Assembly: GCF_947507565.1 (NCBI RefSeq)
Contig: NC_089189.1
Location: forward strand, 1,426,001 to 1,490,000
Reading direction: 5' to 3'
DNA: 64,000 nt
Source: Oscarella lobularis
Lineage: Eukaryota > Porifera > Homoscleromorpha > Homosclerophorida > Oscarellidae
This document shows positions 1 through 12,600 of this stretch, one piece after another; within the stretch, counting starts at the first letter, position 1; every line of letters begins with the position of its first letter. The position numbers and the translations under genes were made by a program. Under the pieces are notes generated by a model. The model saw only the letters and a program-made list of their open reading frames with translations, did not search any database and was not told the DNA's origin.

Positions 1-13
1 TCATTTAATTTAG

Positions 14-2694
14 TTTCTGTTACGACTACATGTAGGCTCATTGTGACCCCGAAAACACGTGTTTCTTTTAAGGTGTCTGGATCTGATCTCGTTGAAGTTG
101 AGTACGTTAGATCAACAAAGACAAGAACTGTCAAGTTTCTAAATGCTAACATGTGAGTTGTTCTGGGATCACAGGCTTGGCAGTGGTAAAGGCTAGTATT
201 TTGTAGGGAAAGAAAATCGATATATAACAAATACGACCAAGTAGTCGAGTTCGTTACGACTGCTTCCGGTCTTTTTCCGACGAAGACAGCGTACAATCAT
301 AACGGTCTCGTCAGCTCACAGAGTCAGGGAAACTCAACGCGAGAATTTAAATACATATCCTTTCTGTACCTGCCGCGTATATTTAGTTCTACTGCTTGCT
401 TTCCTTGACAGTATTTTATACGACCTGAATGGTCGAATCGTTGAGGCGGTGCTAGAGGGAAATACTGTGGCTACCTTTCACTATGAACAGGGAGAGGAAA
501 AGGTACAGTATACCGGAGTCGCACAGCTGAAGTTCTGAGTAACTGGTTCTGTCTTCATTAGCCGAGAACTATGAGACTAGCGAGCGGGAAAAATTACACT
601 TTCACCTACGACTATTTTGACGAGTTGGAAACTATAAAGATGCCTAGCGGATCGGTTCATCGCCTAATATCAACCGTTGCACTTGGCGAAACGACAGCCG
701 CGTACGCTGCTCCAAATCAGAACTCGTCGTACGCTAACGTTTACGACGTTGACGGCGACCTAATTCTCGAACGCTATCCAAGCGGCAAGCGAGTCATTCG
801 CCAGCGAATGGATCTCGGCGGTCGAATAGCAGAGTCGTCGTTTGACAATTTTGTCGTCGACTACTCGTATAACGACAGAACTGACCGGGTGTCGACGATC
901 CATCGTCATCGCGCCGGGCAACTTGGAACAGTGTCAATCCAGTCGGATGAAGTAGACGATTCGGACCAAATTCTCCAACCTCTTGTCGCTCCCGGAACGT
1001 CTACGATATCGTTTCAATACGACGGCGGCTTAGTGACTCGTCAATCGATCAGCCTGGCGAGCGACGATGGAGACGACCTTTCCGTTTCGTTTGCGTACGC
1101 GTACGATTCTTTGGTTCGCTTGTCGTCGCGAACGCTGACGATAGACGATGGGAAACAGTCGACACTCGCTTACCAATACGACAGAGCAAATAGAGTTACT
1201 CGTTTTGACGACATCTTCATTGACTACAGCCAACCGGGTGTGCACTCGCTCACCGATTCTCGACTTCGGTACAAAACTACGTTTGACGGTCATGGGAAAA
1301 TAAAGGAGCGTACCGTGACAGTGAACGGAAAGTTTGTTTACAACATGAAACTTGAATACGGCAAACATCTTCGTATTCGTTCGAAGTTGTTGTCGTTTGG
1401 CGTTGGTGACTCAGCGACGTACGAGTACGAATACGACGTCGACGGGCAATTGGTCGGCGTTGTAAAAGACGGAGCGACAGTGGAGCGTTATCGTTACGAC
1501 GCAAACGGAAATAGAATTTCATGGACAGTTAATCAGGCGTCTTATTCTGCGACGTACAACGATGTCGATCAGCTTACCGGTTTTAGTGGCAAAAATCATT
1601 ATGACGTCGACGAGGACGGATTTTTGACGCGTAAACGGGACAAGAGCTACAGCTACAGTTCACAAGGAGAACTAACGTCGATCGTTGATCTTCTTACTGG
1701 GCAAGCTGTTAGATCATACGTCTATGACGGGCTCAATCGACGCGTTGTTGAGACGTCGACGACAACAGGCGGCGTTACAAAATACCTCTACGGCGATCTG
1801 TCAAATCAACATCGCGTTACACACGTCGTCACAGCAACAAAAGAGCTAATTTCATTGCACTACGATTTGACCGGTCATCTGATCGCCTTCGATCGCGACG
1901 CTCAGCGATACTACGTCGCCGCCGATCAGGTAGGCACGCCATGGGCGGTGATTGACTCGTCGGGAGCAATCGTCAAACGGCTGTCTTATACGACGTACGG
2001 CGTCGTTCTAAGCGACACAAATTCGGCTGTGGTCCCCGTGCTTGGCTTTGCCGGCGGGTTAAAGGATTCTGTTGCCGAGCTCGTGCACTTTGCGTATCGC
2101 GATTACGACGTGGAGACAGGTCGATGGACGGCCCGCGATCCGAGTCTGTTCACGGCGAATCAGCCAAATTTATATCAGTACGTTTTCAACGATCCTGTCA
2201 ATTTTCTCGATCCCCTTGGCCTGTTTTGCATTGGCGGATCATTCTATTTCATAGTTGGCGGCGGTGCGGAGATCTGCTATAAGAACGGTCGGGCGTCGAT
2301 TTGCGTCGAGAAAGGGTACGGTATCGGTTGGGACGTCGGCTTTGATGCGCAAAAGAAACCGTCGCGTTCCAAATTGAGCGTTTTCGGGGAAGCGGGTGTG
2401 AGCAAAGGATGGCTGTACGGCAGCGCGGGTGCGAAAATTGGCGGCGAATACGAGCTGACCAAGCCACCGCCGTGCGAGGGTCGAGGCAGCTGGGGCGTTT
2501 CTGCGGGTGCAGCCGTTGGGTATCCTACTCCGATTGGTCTCGTTGGTGTTGGTGTTCAAGGGTCTTACGGAAGTTCGGGTGGTAGTTGGAGCGTTGTCGG
2601 AGGGGTTTCGGGAGGAGGAAAAACAATTCCGGGTAAAATTGGGTTTGGAGCGCAGGGGAAAGTTGGAATTCGCGGCTGCGTGGGATCCAAATAG
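14..2694 (+). CDS. Teneurin-like YD-repeat/RHS protein, C-terminal part
   Basis: I see four exons with matching splice phases: 14-152, 207-365, 412-502 and 562-2694. They read as one frame of about 840 codons; the 5' part lies outside the window. The translation is a run of YD repeats (for example YDLNGRIVEA, YEYDVDGQLVGVV, YRYDANGNRISW) ending in an RHS-associated core near 1900-2220 with HFAYRDYDVETGRW, DPSLF and NDPVNFLDPLG. Teneurins are single-pass cell-adhesion proteins whose YD shell ends in a similar core, and bacterial RHS/Tc toxins share that fold. After LGLF comes a tail of about 158 residues rich in Gly, Ser and Val and predicted extracellular; I see no Tox-GHH-like tail as in animal teneurins. 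A teneurin orthologue is likely, but a laterally acquired RHS protein with added introns cannot be excluded without the N-terminus. Confidence 0.8.
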
Positions 2695-2812
2695 ATGGCG
2701 TTTAGTTCTTTCAAGTATGCGTGAACTTATATTTGTTGTCAAATTTTTCGTAGTTTTTTCTCTTTTCTGTTTCTCGCTACTCTGCTTTATGTTGTGCTGT
2801 GGTGTTTATTGG

Positions 2813-2818
2813 AATAAA
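2813..2818 (+). terminator. Polyadenylation signal of the YD-repeat gene
   Basis: An AATAAA hexamer lies about 120 bases after the stop codon of the teneurin-like gene, in T-rich 3' UTR-like sequence. It is the first canonical hexamer after that stop. Confidence 0.55.
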
Positions 2819-3616
2819 ATCATGCTCCGTCTGAGGTCTTGTGTGTGTGGCCGTGTGCTCCTGCTTGAATAGAAGCCGTGGCTTATATTTGATGATATAT
2901 AGTATGATACATAGCATGTATATTTTTGACATTTTGCCCATCCGGATAAGTTTCTGACAGGCTCAGACCACGGATCTTAGATCCGTGCTCAGACTATAGA
3001 ACACAGAAATGAAAGGATCGGTCTCCCGACTTGAGTCCAAGATCGGCAGATTATTGGAAAGGTTGCTTGCGTGAGCTGCTTGCGTGTACCATATCTATGC
3101 GCGTTCCTTTTTGTATGTATATATATATACATATGTATGTATATATGTAGGTGTATCCAGAGCTGGGTGTACCTATGGTCTATCTATGGTGTACTACTCA
3201 AGTGACGTATTCCTTATGGTTAGTTACGTCACCGTAACTGCTTAGAATGAATTCGCTGATGGCGGAAGGCGTCTTGTCTTCTCTTTCGTCGACTGCACTA
3301 GTCCTCCAAACCTTTGTCAGACAGAGCTCCAGTTCAGAAGCGACAGAAAGTACAAGGGTAGGCATCCTAAGACAATGGCTGGTAAGTGGTTTGCCCGATG
3401 TCTACGCTCCGATCGCGGATCCGAAAGGGGCTCCCACGCTGATTACAAGGAGATCGGTACCCGATATAAATTGCCCCGTGATTCTCTCTTCTAGACAGTG
3501 TTGTTCAACGTAGCTCGTAACCGAATTTTGTCCTGAAGGTGAGGGGACTATCGATATCCTGGATCTTCGTCAAGTAATTTGCATTTTTGGGACCTCTGCG
3601 TGGCCCTCAGCGTAGA
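2819..3616. other. Intergenic spacer with short TA/TG microsatellite
   Basis: No supported gene. A short TATGTATATATA-type microsatellite sits at 3112-3149. An 88-codon open frame at 3247-3513 has no recognisable motif, no spliced partner and ordinary composition, so I do not call it. The stretch should hold the promoter of the receptor gene that starts at 3617. Confidence 0.5.
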
Positions 3617-6600
3617 ATGCACCGAAGCAAGTTCCTCTTTCTTCTGCTCGACCTGATTCTTTGCGCAAGATGCAAATTGTCGTCGTTTCCGGAGCCGTCC
3701 TTTCGCACAAGCTTCGCCATGGCTTCTCAAGAGGGTCGGGCTTCCTATCGCGAAGTCTATCATCGATTCGGCGCACTTCCTCACCTCGTGCGAGTCTATG
3801 CGAGACCGGAGGACGGAGCGAATGACGGATTCGCCTTCGAAGGGGTCGGATCAGCCGCGCAAGGCAAGGAAGTTTGAGCTAGCGGTATGACGTCATTCGA
3901 ATGTCGATTTTAGCCGGTGGAAATGCGTACGGAGGTTTGATTTTCGCTTTCGATGACACACGCGTTCGAATTTGGGCTCCCTCGAGGAATAATGGGGTAA
4001 TAACAGCTCTAGATAATTAGCTCTGGATTATTTATTGATTTTTTTGTCTTTAGTCGGGGGATGGGCGAATTGTTTGGATAGGAACCGGGTGGGCGGGGAA
4101 CAAGAACGGCCAATCTTCTCAACGTGCTACAGTCATAGTCGAAGCGTGGAAAACGGGACCACGCCCGTCATGGTCGAAATCGATTACCATGACAGCCCAA
4201 ACGGTTGGATCTTACCAAGAATTAATTTCTGGACTCGGCTCGTATCCGGAACGTATCGAAGTTACAGTCAAAGCCCTGTCTGGCAATAATAGCGGGTTTC
4301 TGTTCTATGGGGCGGGGGCGGGGCAATGTGATGACAGTTCATCCTCGTACGGTGGAGTCGTCTTCGCCTATTCGTACGACTCGGTGCGATTGTGGACGGC
4401 TCACAGGAACGATGGCACTTCGCGTGGGTACTGTCTTCTCGTCGATGATGGATGGGGAGAAGGAGTGAATAGCCAGCAGTCTACGATAGTAAGATAAATA
4501 TCGGATTTAGGAGTAATTTTTAAATTTATACGGGTTCTTTTATCGTTGTCCTTTGCAAAACGTTTTAATGGTTTGCCAATTAGCCAGCACTTACTCTTTT
4601 TGTATTAGTGCGATGTGACAGTGTCTGTTTGGTTGGACGAGCTACCTCCGCCTTCGTTTATATCGAGTTGGGTTGCCATGGAATCCCAAAAGGGATCGGA
4701 CTCGTACAAGGAAATCTGGCACGGTTTGGGAGCCGTTCCAACTCACATAAAAATACAAGTACGGTATTACCAAAACGTCTATTTAATTGATTCTTGCAAT
4801 TAAATCGTGACGTAGGTCCAAGCCACGGACGGAAACAATGCTGGTTTCTTATTTGAAGCGATTGGATCGATAATGAAAGATGACACGGATGGAGGCAATT
4901 ACGGTGGACTGGCATTTTCCTATGACTCTAACGTCGTCCGACTTTGGGCCCCGAGTAAAAATCTCACGTCTGATAAAGGCAGACTAATAATGGTTCAAGA
5001 CGGATGGGGAAGAGAGATTAACATTCAAGCATCGAATAAGGGAAAGGTGAGAAAGACGATTTATGTATATATAAGTCTTATACTTTATAAAGGTGAGAGT
5101 TGTTGCATGGACCAGTTGCAAGGAAAACGAGGGTTTTCTATATGAAGGCTACTGCAGGCAAAACAGTAAGACATCTTGAGGCATATTGAAAGTCATGTGA
5201 CTAATGGGAAATGTAGGCGTTAGCCGGTATGAATGGATGTATGATGAGTGGGGCGAATGCTCCGCCGTGTGCGGGAGAGGCACTGAAACTCGTTTAGAAT
5301 CAGGCTGCCGGTCACAGAACTATGAGAAAATATTGAGCTGTGATTTTGGACAGAATAAGGGAACGCTGTGCGGATTTACGACGACGAAACAGGTACTAGG
5401 CGTAGCTGGTAAATGAAATAAGGTTGCTTCAACTATAGTGTTTTAATCACGTGATCAAAATAATGAATAATTTACATTGGCTCTTTAGTGGACTTAAAAT
5501 TTATGCTGTATTCGTAGGATATTACGCGAGAGATTCCAGAATGGAAACTGCGTCAAGGAGCCACAACGAGCACCGATACCGGACCGTCTCATGATCATAC
5601 TACTGGATCTGGTTATTACGTCTACACAGAAACAAGCAACATAGGAAAAGGAGGATTAGGTACGGAGACGGAGTAATTTCCTTCACATGAATGAAGTCTT
5701 TTGTTATTCAGGAATTTTGACTAGTCCGGATATACAAGGAGACTCGTCATGCGAACTTACTTTCTACTGGCTTTCTCACGGGTCAGACGTGGGAGTTTTG
5801 AGCGTAGAAATATTTTCAGTGGGCGCATCATGGAAAACAGTGTGGGAAACCTACTATGAGCACGGGCTGGTTTGGAGACGAGCGTGGATACCGTTAGATG
5901 AATACCAGTCTTTTACGAAAGTAAGTTTATAAGTTACGCAGGATTTTATTTATTGTTTTCATTAGGTTCGGTTTGTTCATGAAGTTGGAAAACTGTCGAG
6001 TAGTAAAACTAATGCTTTTCAAGGAGACGCTGCCATTGACGATATCATTATGACGTGCCACAGTCGAAACTCAAAATTGTTTAACTCTACCTTAGCGGAA
6101 TGCAGGAAGTATCAGTTTCCTATTCCAGGATGCATTGTATCCGCCAAAGAGTACACTTCAACTGGTCCAGCTTACTCGGTACGAAATACTGTACATTATT
6201 AGTCTCAAGTTCAGAAATCTGTAGCTATATAGATGTATTTCAGAAATCGCTTTTTATTAATAGTAAATCAATGTAATGCGAGCGACCTCTATTAGATAAA
6301 TTCAAGTAATGGCATCGATTACGTGAAAGCTTCTGGAATTCGAAGCGACGTTGTTGCTGATTATAAATTTGAGGTCATTCAGCCAGGTGGTTATTTTTTG
6401 TGGATGCGGACAGTGGGAAATCAAAGCTCAACTCGAATCAGCATAGACGGAAGAGACACTAAAGAATGGGATACGGGAGGGCAGACAGAAGTGCAATGGC
6501 ATACTAACCCAACCAATGTGAGAGCAGTAGGATTCATTAATTAACACGAGTTTTAACTGACTGCTTTTCAAAAGGTTCTCCAACTTGGCTCTGGAATTCA

Positions 6601-9600
6601 TACTATTTCTATTAAACAAGTCACTTTCGGGTTTCAGTTTAGCAATTTAGCTATAATTTCACAGCAAGTCAACTCCTATGAGCCACTTGGTTTACAGGTA
6701 TCCTGATAAAAATTCTTTACTCTTTTATACGTATGTAGTATTATACGTGTAGTAGTGAATACTCGAGTAAATAGCTGACAATTGTGCTCATATTACAATA
6801 TTAATCAAGCTTCTTTCTCTTCAGAGTTTTCTCGTTCCCGACTCATCGCTATCGGCTTCACATAGTAAAGCATCAAAAGGCTGCTCTCCTCTAGGCTTTA
6901 GACTTCACTCAGCGTCAGGCTGGTGCAGCGATGAAGCCCAACTCAACACCTACATAACAATTATCCTTCCCCGCCTCGCCATGATAAATCAAATTGCGTA
7001 TCAGGGACTGCCGACGGGAAGCGACCGAACCACGGAATTTCAAGTGGACTATTCTCTCGATGGATTGAAATTCAATACGTTCATGAGCGGATCCTCACTG
7101 CCCTACACATTCAAGGAGGATCCTATGAAACACGGCGTTCAGGCAATAAATATATAATATTTTCCTTGAATACCGTCTACGTTTCTTTGAGCAGAGTGCG
7201 CTGTTTCCGTACGTTTTGCCGGCCAAAGCATTGCGAATTATTCCTAAGAGTTGGGTGGGCGTCAAAGCATTGAGAGTCGAGCTATACGGAAGGTATGAGG
7301 ACGACGGAACGTGCACGCGATCTGGCCCCGTGGACGTCAAGCAACCGTGCGTGGGAGATGCTCAGTGTTCAGCCCAGGGTCGATGCAACGGGTAGCCCAT
7401 ACTTTTTCTATTTCAATTGGCGTACATATTTCTCTGTAGTTCTATGAGCGACGATTGCGTGTGCAGTGCTGGTTTTTACGGCAATCGCTGCTACGGCGAT
7501 TATTGCTCTCCTAACCCGTGTAAAAGCAATGGAACGTGTTTCGGTGCAGAGGGTGGATATTATTGCGACTGTCCTCCGGGTCGCAAGGGCCTTCTGTGCG
7601 AGAATTCGTGCGAATTGAATCGCTACGGCCGGAATTGTGCAAATGCGTGCAACTGCTCAGCGCGAGGAACCTGCGATCCTAGAGATGGCAGCTGTTCGTG
7701 TTTTCGGGGTTATAAGGGTGAAAATTGCGAGAAACGTAAGTTGAATAGCATCAGTTCAGGAATAAGCCTTGTGCAGTGATTAGTGGGGACGTTTTTCTAT
7801 ACACGATGCTAGAAACACGTCCTCGAATTTTCTATATTTATAACAACATGTCTTTAATTAATTAAACATTGCAATCTTAGGATCGTTAGAATGCGGCTGA
7901 TTTAATTGCTCTAATTTTTTACGCTATTTTTATTTTTTAACGAGAGGTTTTCTTTTTGCAAGCGTGTGACAAGGGAACGTTTGGGCTTTTGTGCCGGCAA
8001 TCGTGTACCTGTAAAAATGCCGCTGGTTGCGACCACGTAACAGGAAAATGCACGTGCACCAGTGGATTCTACGGCGCCTTTTGCGACATTCCTTGCAACG
8101 GAACGACTTGGGGTCCCTACTGCACCACGGTAAACATTTGCTGTTTGATCACCATTTTGCAATGTAAATTTTCTTTTGTTAATCTTACAAGGTCTGTAAC
8201 TGCAAAAACGGTGCATTTTGCGATGGAATTACGGGCAAGTGCGACTGTTTAGCCGGCTACAACGGATCCGATTGCAGTCAAGAGTGCCCCTCGGGCTCAT
8301 ACGGAAAAGATTGCGTCAATAAATGCAAAGTATTGAAATACCCTCGGCTAAAGCGTGCAAGTGCCACATTCTTTGTACTAGTGTCGAAATGGCGGTCTAT
8401 GCGACAAATCGACCGGAGCTTGCACGTGCGTTTCTCCTGGGTTCACCGGCGTGTTTTGCGATCAGCCTTGCCCCTTTTCAAAGTGGGGTAGGAATTGCCA
8501 GAACGCTTGTCGTTGCAGCAACGGCGCTACGTGCGATTCAATCGACGGCGCGTGCGTGTGCACGAGAGGCTGGACGGGTCAGCACTGCACTGAAGGTACA
8601 TAGAAGAAACAGTCTCTATTCTTAAGAGTCGACAGCTCCTAGGCTGTCCCTTACGTTCCGCATTTAAGCCGTCTTTGACTGTAACTTAATCTCTTTTAGT
8701 TTGTCTGTCTGGCTTCTACGGCTTCAACTGCTCTCATCGTTGCCTGTGCTCGAACGGGGCCCAGTGCAATCGCTTTACGGGCGATTGCAGTTGTTCTTCA
8801 AATTGCACGTGCAGCCCTGGATGGAAGGGCGACACCTGCGATGTCGCGTGCACGGCAAACGAGTGGGGAGCGGGTTGCAAAGAGAAGTGCACGTGCTCAG
8901 CTCACGGCACGTGCGATCGCTTTGACGGCACTTGCTCCTGCCTTTCCGGGTATGTCGGCAGAAATTGCGACAGCAGCTGTTCGGCAGGTTTCTATGGCGA
9001 TGCCTGCTTGCAAAATTGCACGTGCGTCGTCGCCAATACGAAATCGTGTCGCCATACCGACGGCTATTGCGCTTGCAAAGCGGGATGGGAAGGCGTGGCG
9101 TGTGCGAGAGAGTGCAGTCATGGTTACTGGGGTGTGGGATGCGCGCAGGCATGTCTCTGTCGGAATGGTGCTGATTGCGATTCGGTGGATGGATCGTGCA
9201 CGTGCACACCTGGTTACCAAGGCAAATATTGCGATGTTCCCTGTCTTAGCGTAAGAGAACTTTTTAACGTTACTAGGCATTCTATTGGCTTTAACCTTTA
9301 GGGCTACTACGGCATTGGATGCACGAAATTATGCCGCTGCGTACATGGAACGTGTAACAATACTAACGGAGCCTGCACGTGCAGTTCAGGCTGGCATGGT
9401 ACGCTATTAAAAAATTAAAAAATGCCATGTAGTTTTTACATCATTTGTAGGCGTTTACTGCGATTCGCCGTGCCCGAGTGGATACTACGGATTGTCTTGC
9501 TCTAAGTCCTGCAATTGTGGTGGCGGATCGTGCGATCACGTTACAGGAGATTGTAGCTGCTTGTCGGGCTACAAGGGCGTCACGTGCTCAGAAAGTAAGA

Positions 9601-12600
9601 TCACGGAAACTATCAAAATAACGCTACGCGGTCTTCTAGTTTGCCCTAACGGGACGTATGGTTTGAATTGCGCGTCAGCTTGTCCTGTTTGTTCTCATGG
9701 TCAAGGAGTGTGTCATCACATCACTGGGCATTGTCCCTGTGCTCCAGGCTACGTGGGGTCGTCCTGTACTCAAAGTAACGTCGTCTGTATTGTCTAATGC
9801 GCGTGATGCGACGATTCCTCTTTCTAGCTTGTCCTTTGAATAAGTATGGAATTTTTTGCCGCTCTGACTGTAAATGCGTTCACGGGCAGTGTGATCACGT
9901 AACCGGATCGTGTTCTTGTTCGAAAGGATACACAGGAACGTATTGTAACAAAGGTCAATTGATTATCAGTCTTCTAATTATTTATTGTAATTGGGTTTCT
10001 GAGTCAGCGTGCCCTCCCGGTTATTATGGACGCAACTGCGCTCTGAAATGCGCGTGTGTGCACGGATCGTGTGAAAGCGTGAATGGAAAATGCACATGCA
10101 GTCCTGGCTATACAGGAAGCGCTTGCAACAACCGTAATATACCCGTCAATCTCTCAACTTTCTGAGACTTTATCCTAGCTTGTACGCCGGGCAAATACGG
10201 TCTTGGGTGCACGTTGAACTGCAAGTGCTCAAACGGTGCATCGTGCAATCATACAAATGGTCTCTGCATGTGTGGATCCGGATGGATGGGACCTCAATGC
10301 GATAGACGTTAGTCAAGCACCGCACGTGCGCAAAACGTTTTGACGTCGGATTTTTCTTTAGCCTGCGGTGCAATGAGCTACGGACCCAATTGCGCGCTCT
10401 CTTGCAATTGTGTTCGCGCAAGCGAATGTAATAGGTTTACAGGCGATTGCTTTTGTTTGCCAGGCTGGCAAGGGGCAACGTGTAGCAATGGTGCAGGGAG
10501 AATACAGACGGCTTCTGCGTCTTTAGTCAATTCGTATTTTTTAGCTTGCTCTGAAGGACATTTCGGCTTAAACTGCAGCTTCTCCTGCGACTGTGGCAAA
10601 GAGAAAGGATGCCATCATGAAACTGGTCAGTGCTTTTGTCCCAGAGGCTTCACGGGGCGTTCGTGTAATCAAGGCAAGCTACTGTGTACCTACTGGGTTG
10701 TTAGGGTTATCTTTCTTCAGTTTGCCCCAGCGGATTTCATGGTCTTAATTGCACTGAAAGCTGCCAATGTGAGAAGGACAATACCTTTGTTGGCCAGCAA
10801 TGCAATCCCATCACCGGTACATGTAACTGCAAATCAGGATACACAGGAAATTGCAAAACAAGTCAGATTAGCTGCCAGCTTGCATGGGCAGGGAAAAGAG
10901 AAGCAAAACATATTTTTTGCAGGTTGTCCAGATTTTACGTTTGGGCTCAATTGTTCTTCTGCATGCGCGTGCACCAACGGTGGCGTCTGCAATCCTGTTA
11001 ACGGTTCGTGTTCATGCTTACCGGGCTATACCGGACCACAGTGCGAAACAGGTGATGGTAGAGAAATTCCCAAGCTTCCTATTGCCAGTGGCTTTGATTG
11101 TTTAGTCTGTCCGTCCGGATTTTACGGCGAAGACTGTCGCTTGCCTTGCAGCTGCCTTAGTTCTCACACAAATACTTGCTCTCCCATTGATGGTAGGTGC
11201 GAATGCCTTCCAGGATATCAGGGAGAACAATGTCAAGAAGGTGGAGAATGATAGAATTGCGTCATAACATTTATCTGAATGGAGCTATAATTGTTTTTCT
11301 TGGTTGTGTTGTAGATTGTTCTGCAGGATGGTTTGGCTTGAGCTGTTTTTTCCCGTGCAATTGCTCGTTCGCCCACTCTTCCGGCTGTGATGCGAAGACT
11401 GGGAAATGCTTATGCGCAGAGGGATGGATGGGTTCGAATTGTCGAACAGGTTGTACCAGGTGTCAAAATCTGCTCATCAGATATTTGAAATGTCGTTTCA
11501 TTAGTCTGTGACAACGGATGGTTTGGTCAGAATTGCCAGGATAAATGCCGATGTGCTAATGAGGGAGACTGCAATCGCTTTACCGGACACTGCGACTGCA
11601 AACCTGGGTTTACAGGAAAATTCTGCACTCAAAGTACGCCATAAGCAGTAATTTTTTGTTTTACGTGATGCATCCTCTTTGTCTTTTCAGAATGCACCGG
11701 GTTTGCCTATGGTCCTGATTGTGGCAATATGTGCAACTGCAGCTACAATACGACAAAAGACTGTCATCACGTCACAGGCATTTGCCGCTGCAAACCGGGC
11801 TACACCGGTGGCACGTGTTCGCAAGGCAAGGGCTGAATAGTCAATATTGCATTGATTTACTTTCTAAGTTCAGTGTGCTCTTTCGCGTCTTGGGGAGATG
11901 AATGTATGCAGTCTTGCCCTGTCTGCTCTCCTCACATTGGAGGCTCGTGCAGGCCAGAGGATGGAAGTTGCATTTGCTTAGCCGGTTTTACGTCGTATTA
12001 CTGCAATTCGGGTAATTTGGAGCGCTCTCGGTTTACGTACGTACGTACGTACGTATCTGTGTTTTCTTAGATTGTCCGAAGGGTTTCTATGGTATCAATT
12101 GTTCCTCAATGTGCCATCCATGCGCCGAAGGTTACTTGTGCAATCACGTGCACGGATCATGTCAAGGTACTGTAAGACGAGATTCATTCTCTCGAATATT
12201 TATTTACGTAAGAGCTTAAAAATTATTTGAATCTTAACTAACATCCGTTGGATTCAATGGGACGTCACCTTATGCTATTGTCATCTAGATACGGCGGCGT
12301 CTGTTTTTTCTATTCAATTTTCGGCTATTTATGAAGATCTTCTCAATGCTAATCTCCAATCGGATATAAGGACGGGCTTGGCACGGCTTTTCAGCCTTTA
12401 CGCTCCGCCTCATATCAATACCAGCTATTTGGCTTACAGCGAAAACGAAACTGAGGGCGTTCTCCAGTCGCTGGCGCGCTCTTCTATGACACATAACATC
12501 CCGCTTCCTGGTGCAAGACAAAGTTCATTTCCCGGACAATACGTTATGGCCTATAATAGCGATTTTGTCGCTAGAATATTGAACGTCAAACCGAGGTAAA

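Noticed and set aside
3247-3513. 88-codon plus-strand ORF
   Set aside because: No motif, no splice partners and no conservation evidence; it lies in the likely promoter region of the receptor gene.
8775-9280. Long overlapping ORFs in other frames of the EGF exons
   Set aside because: They are shadows of the GC-rich, Cys-rich EGF coding frame, which alone gives regular C-x-C spacing.
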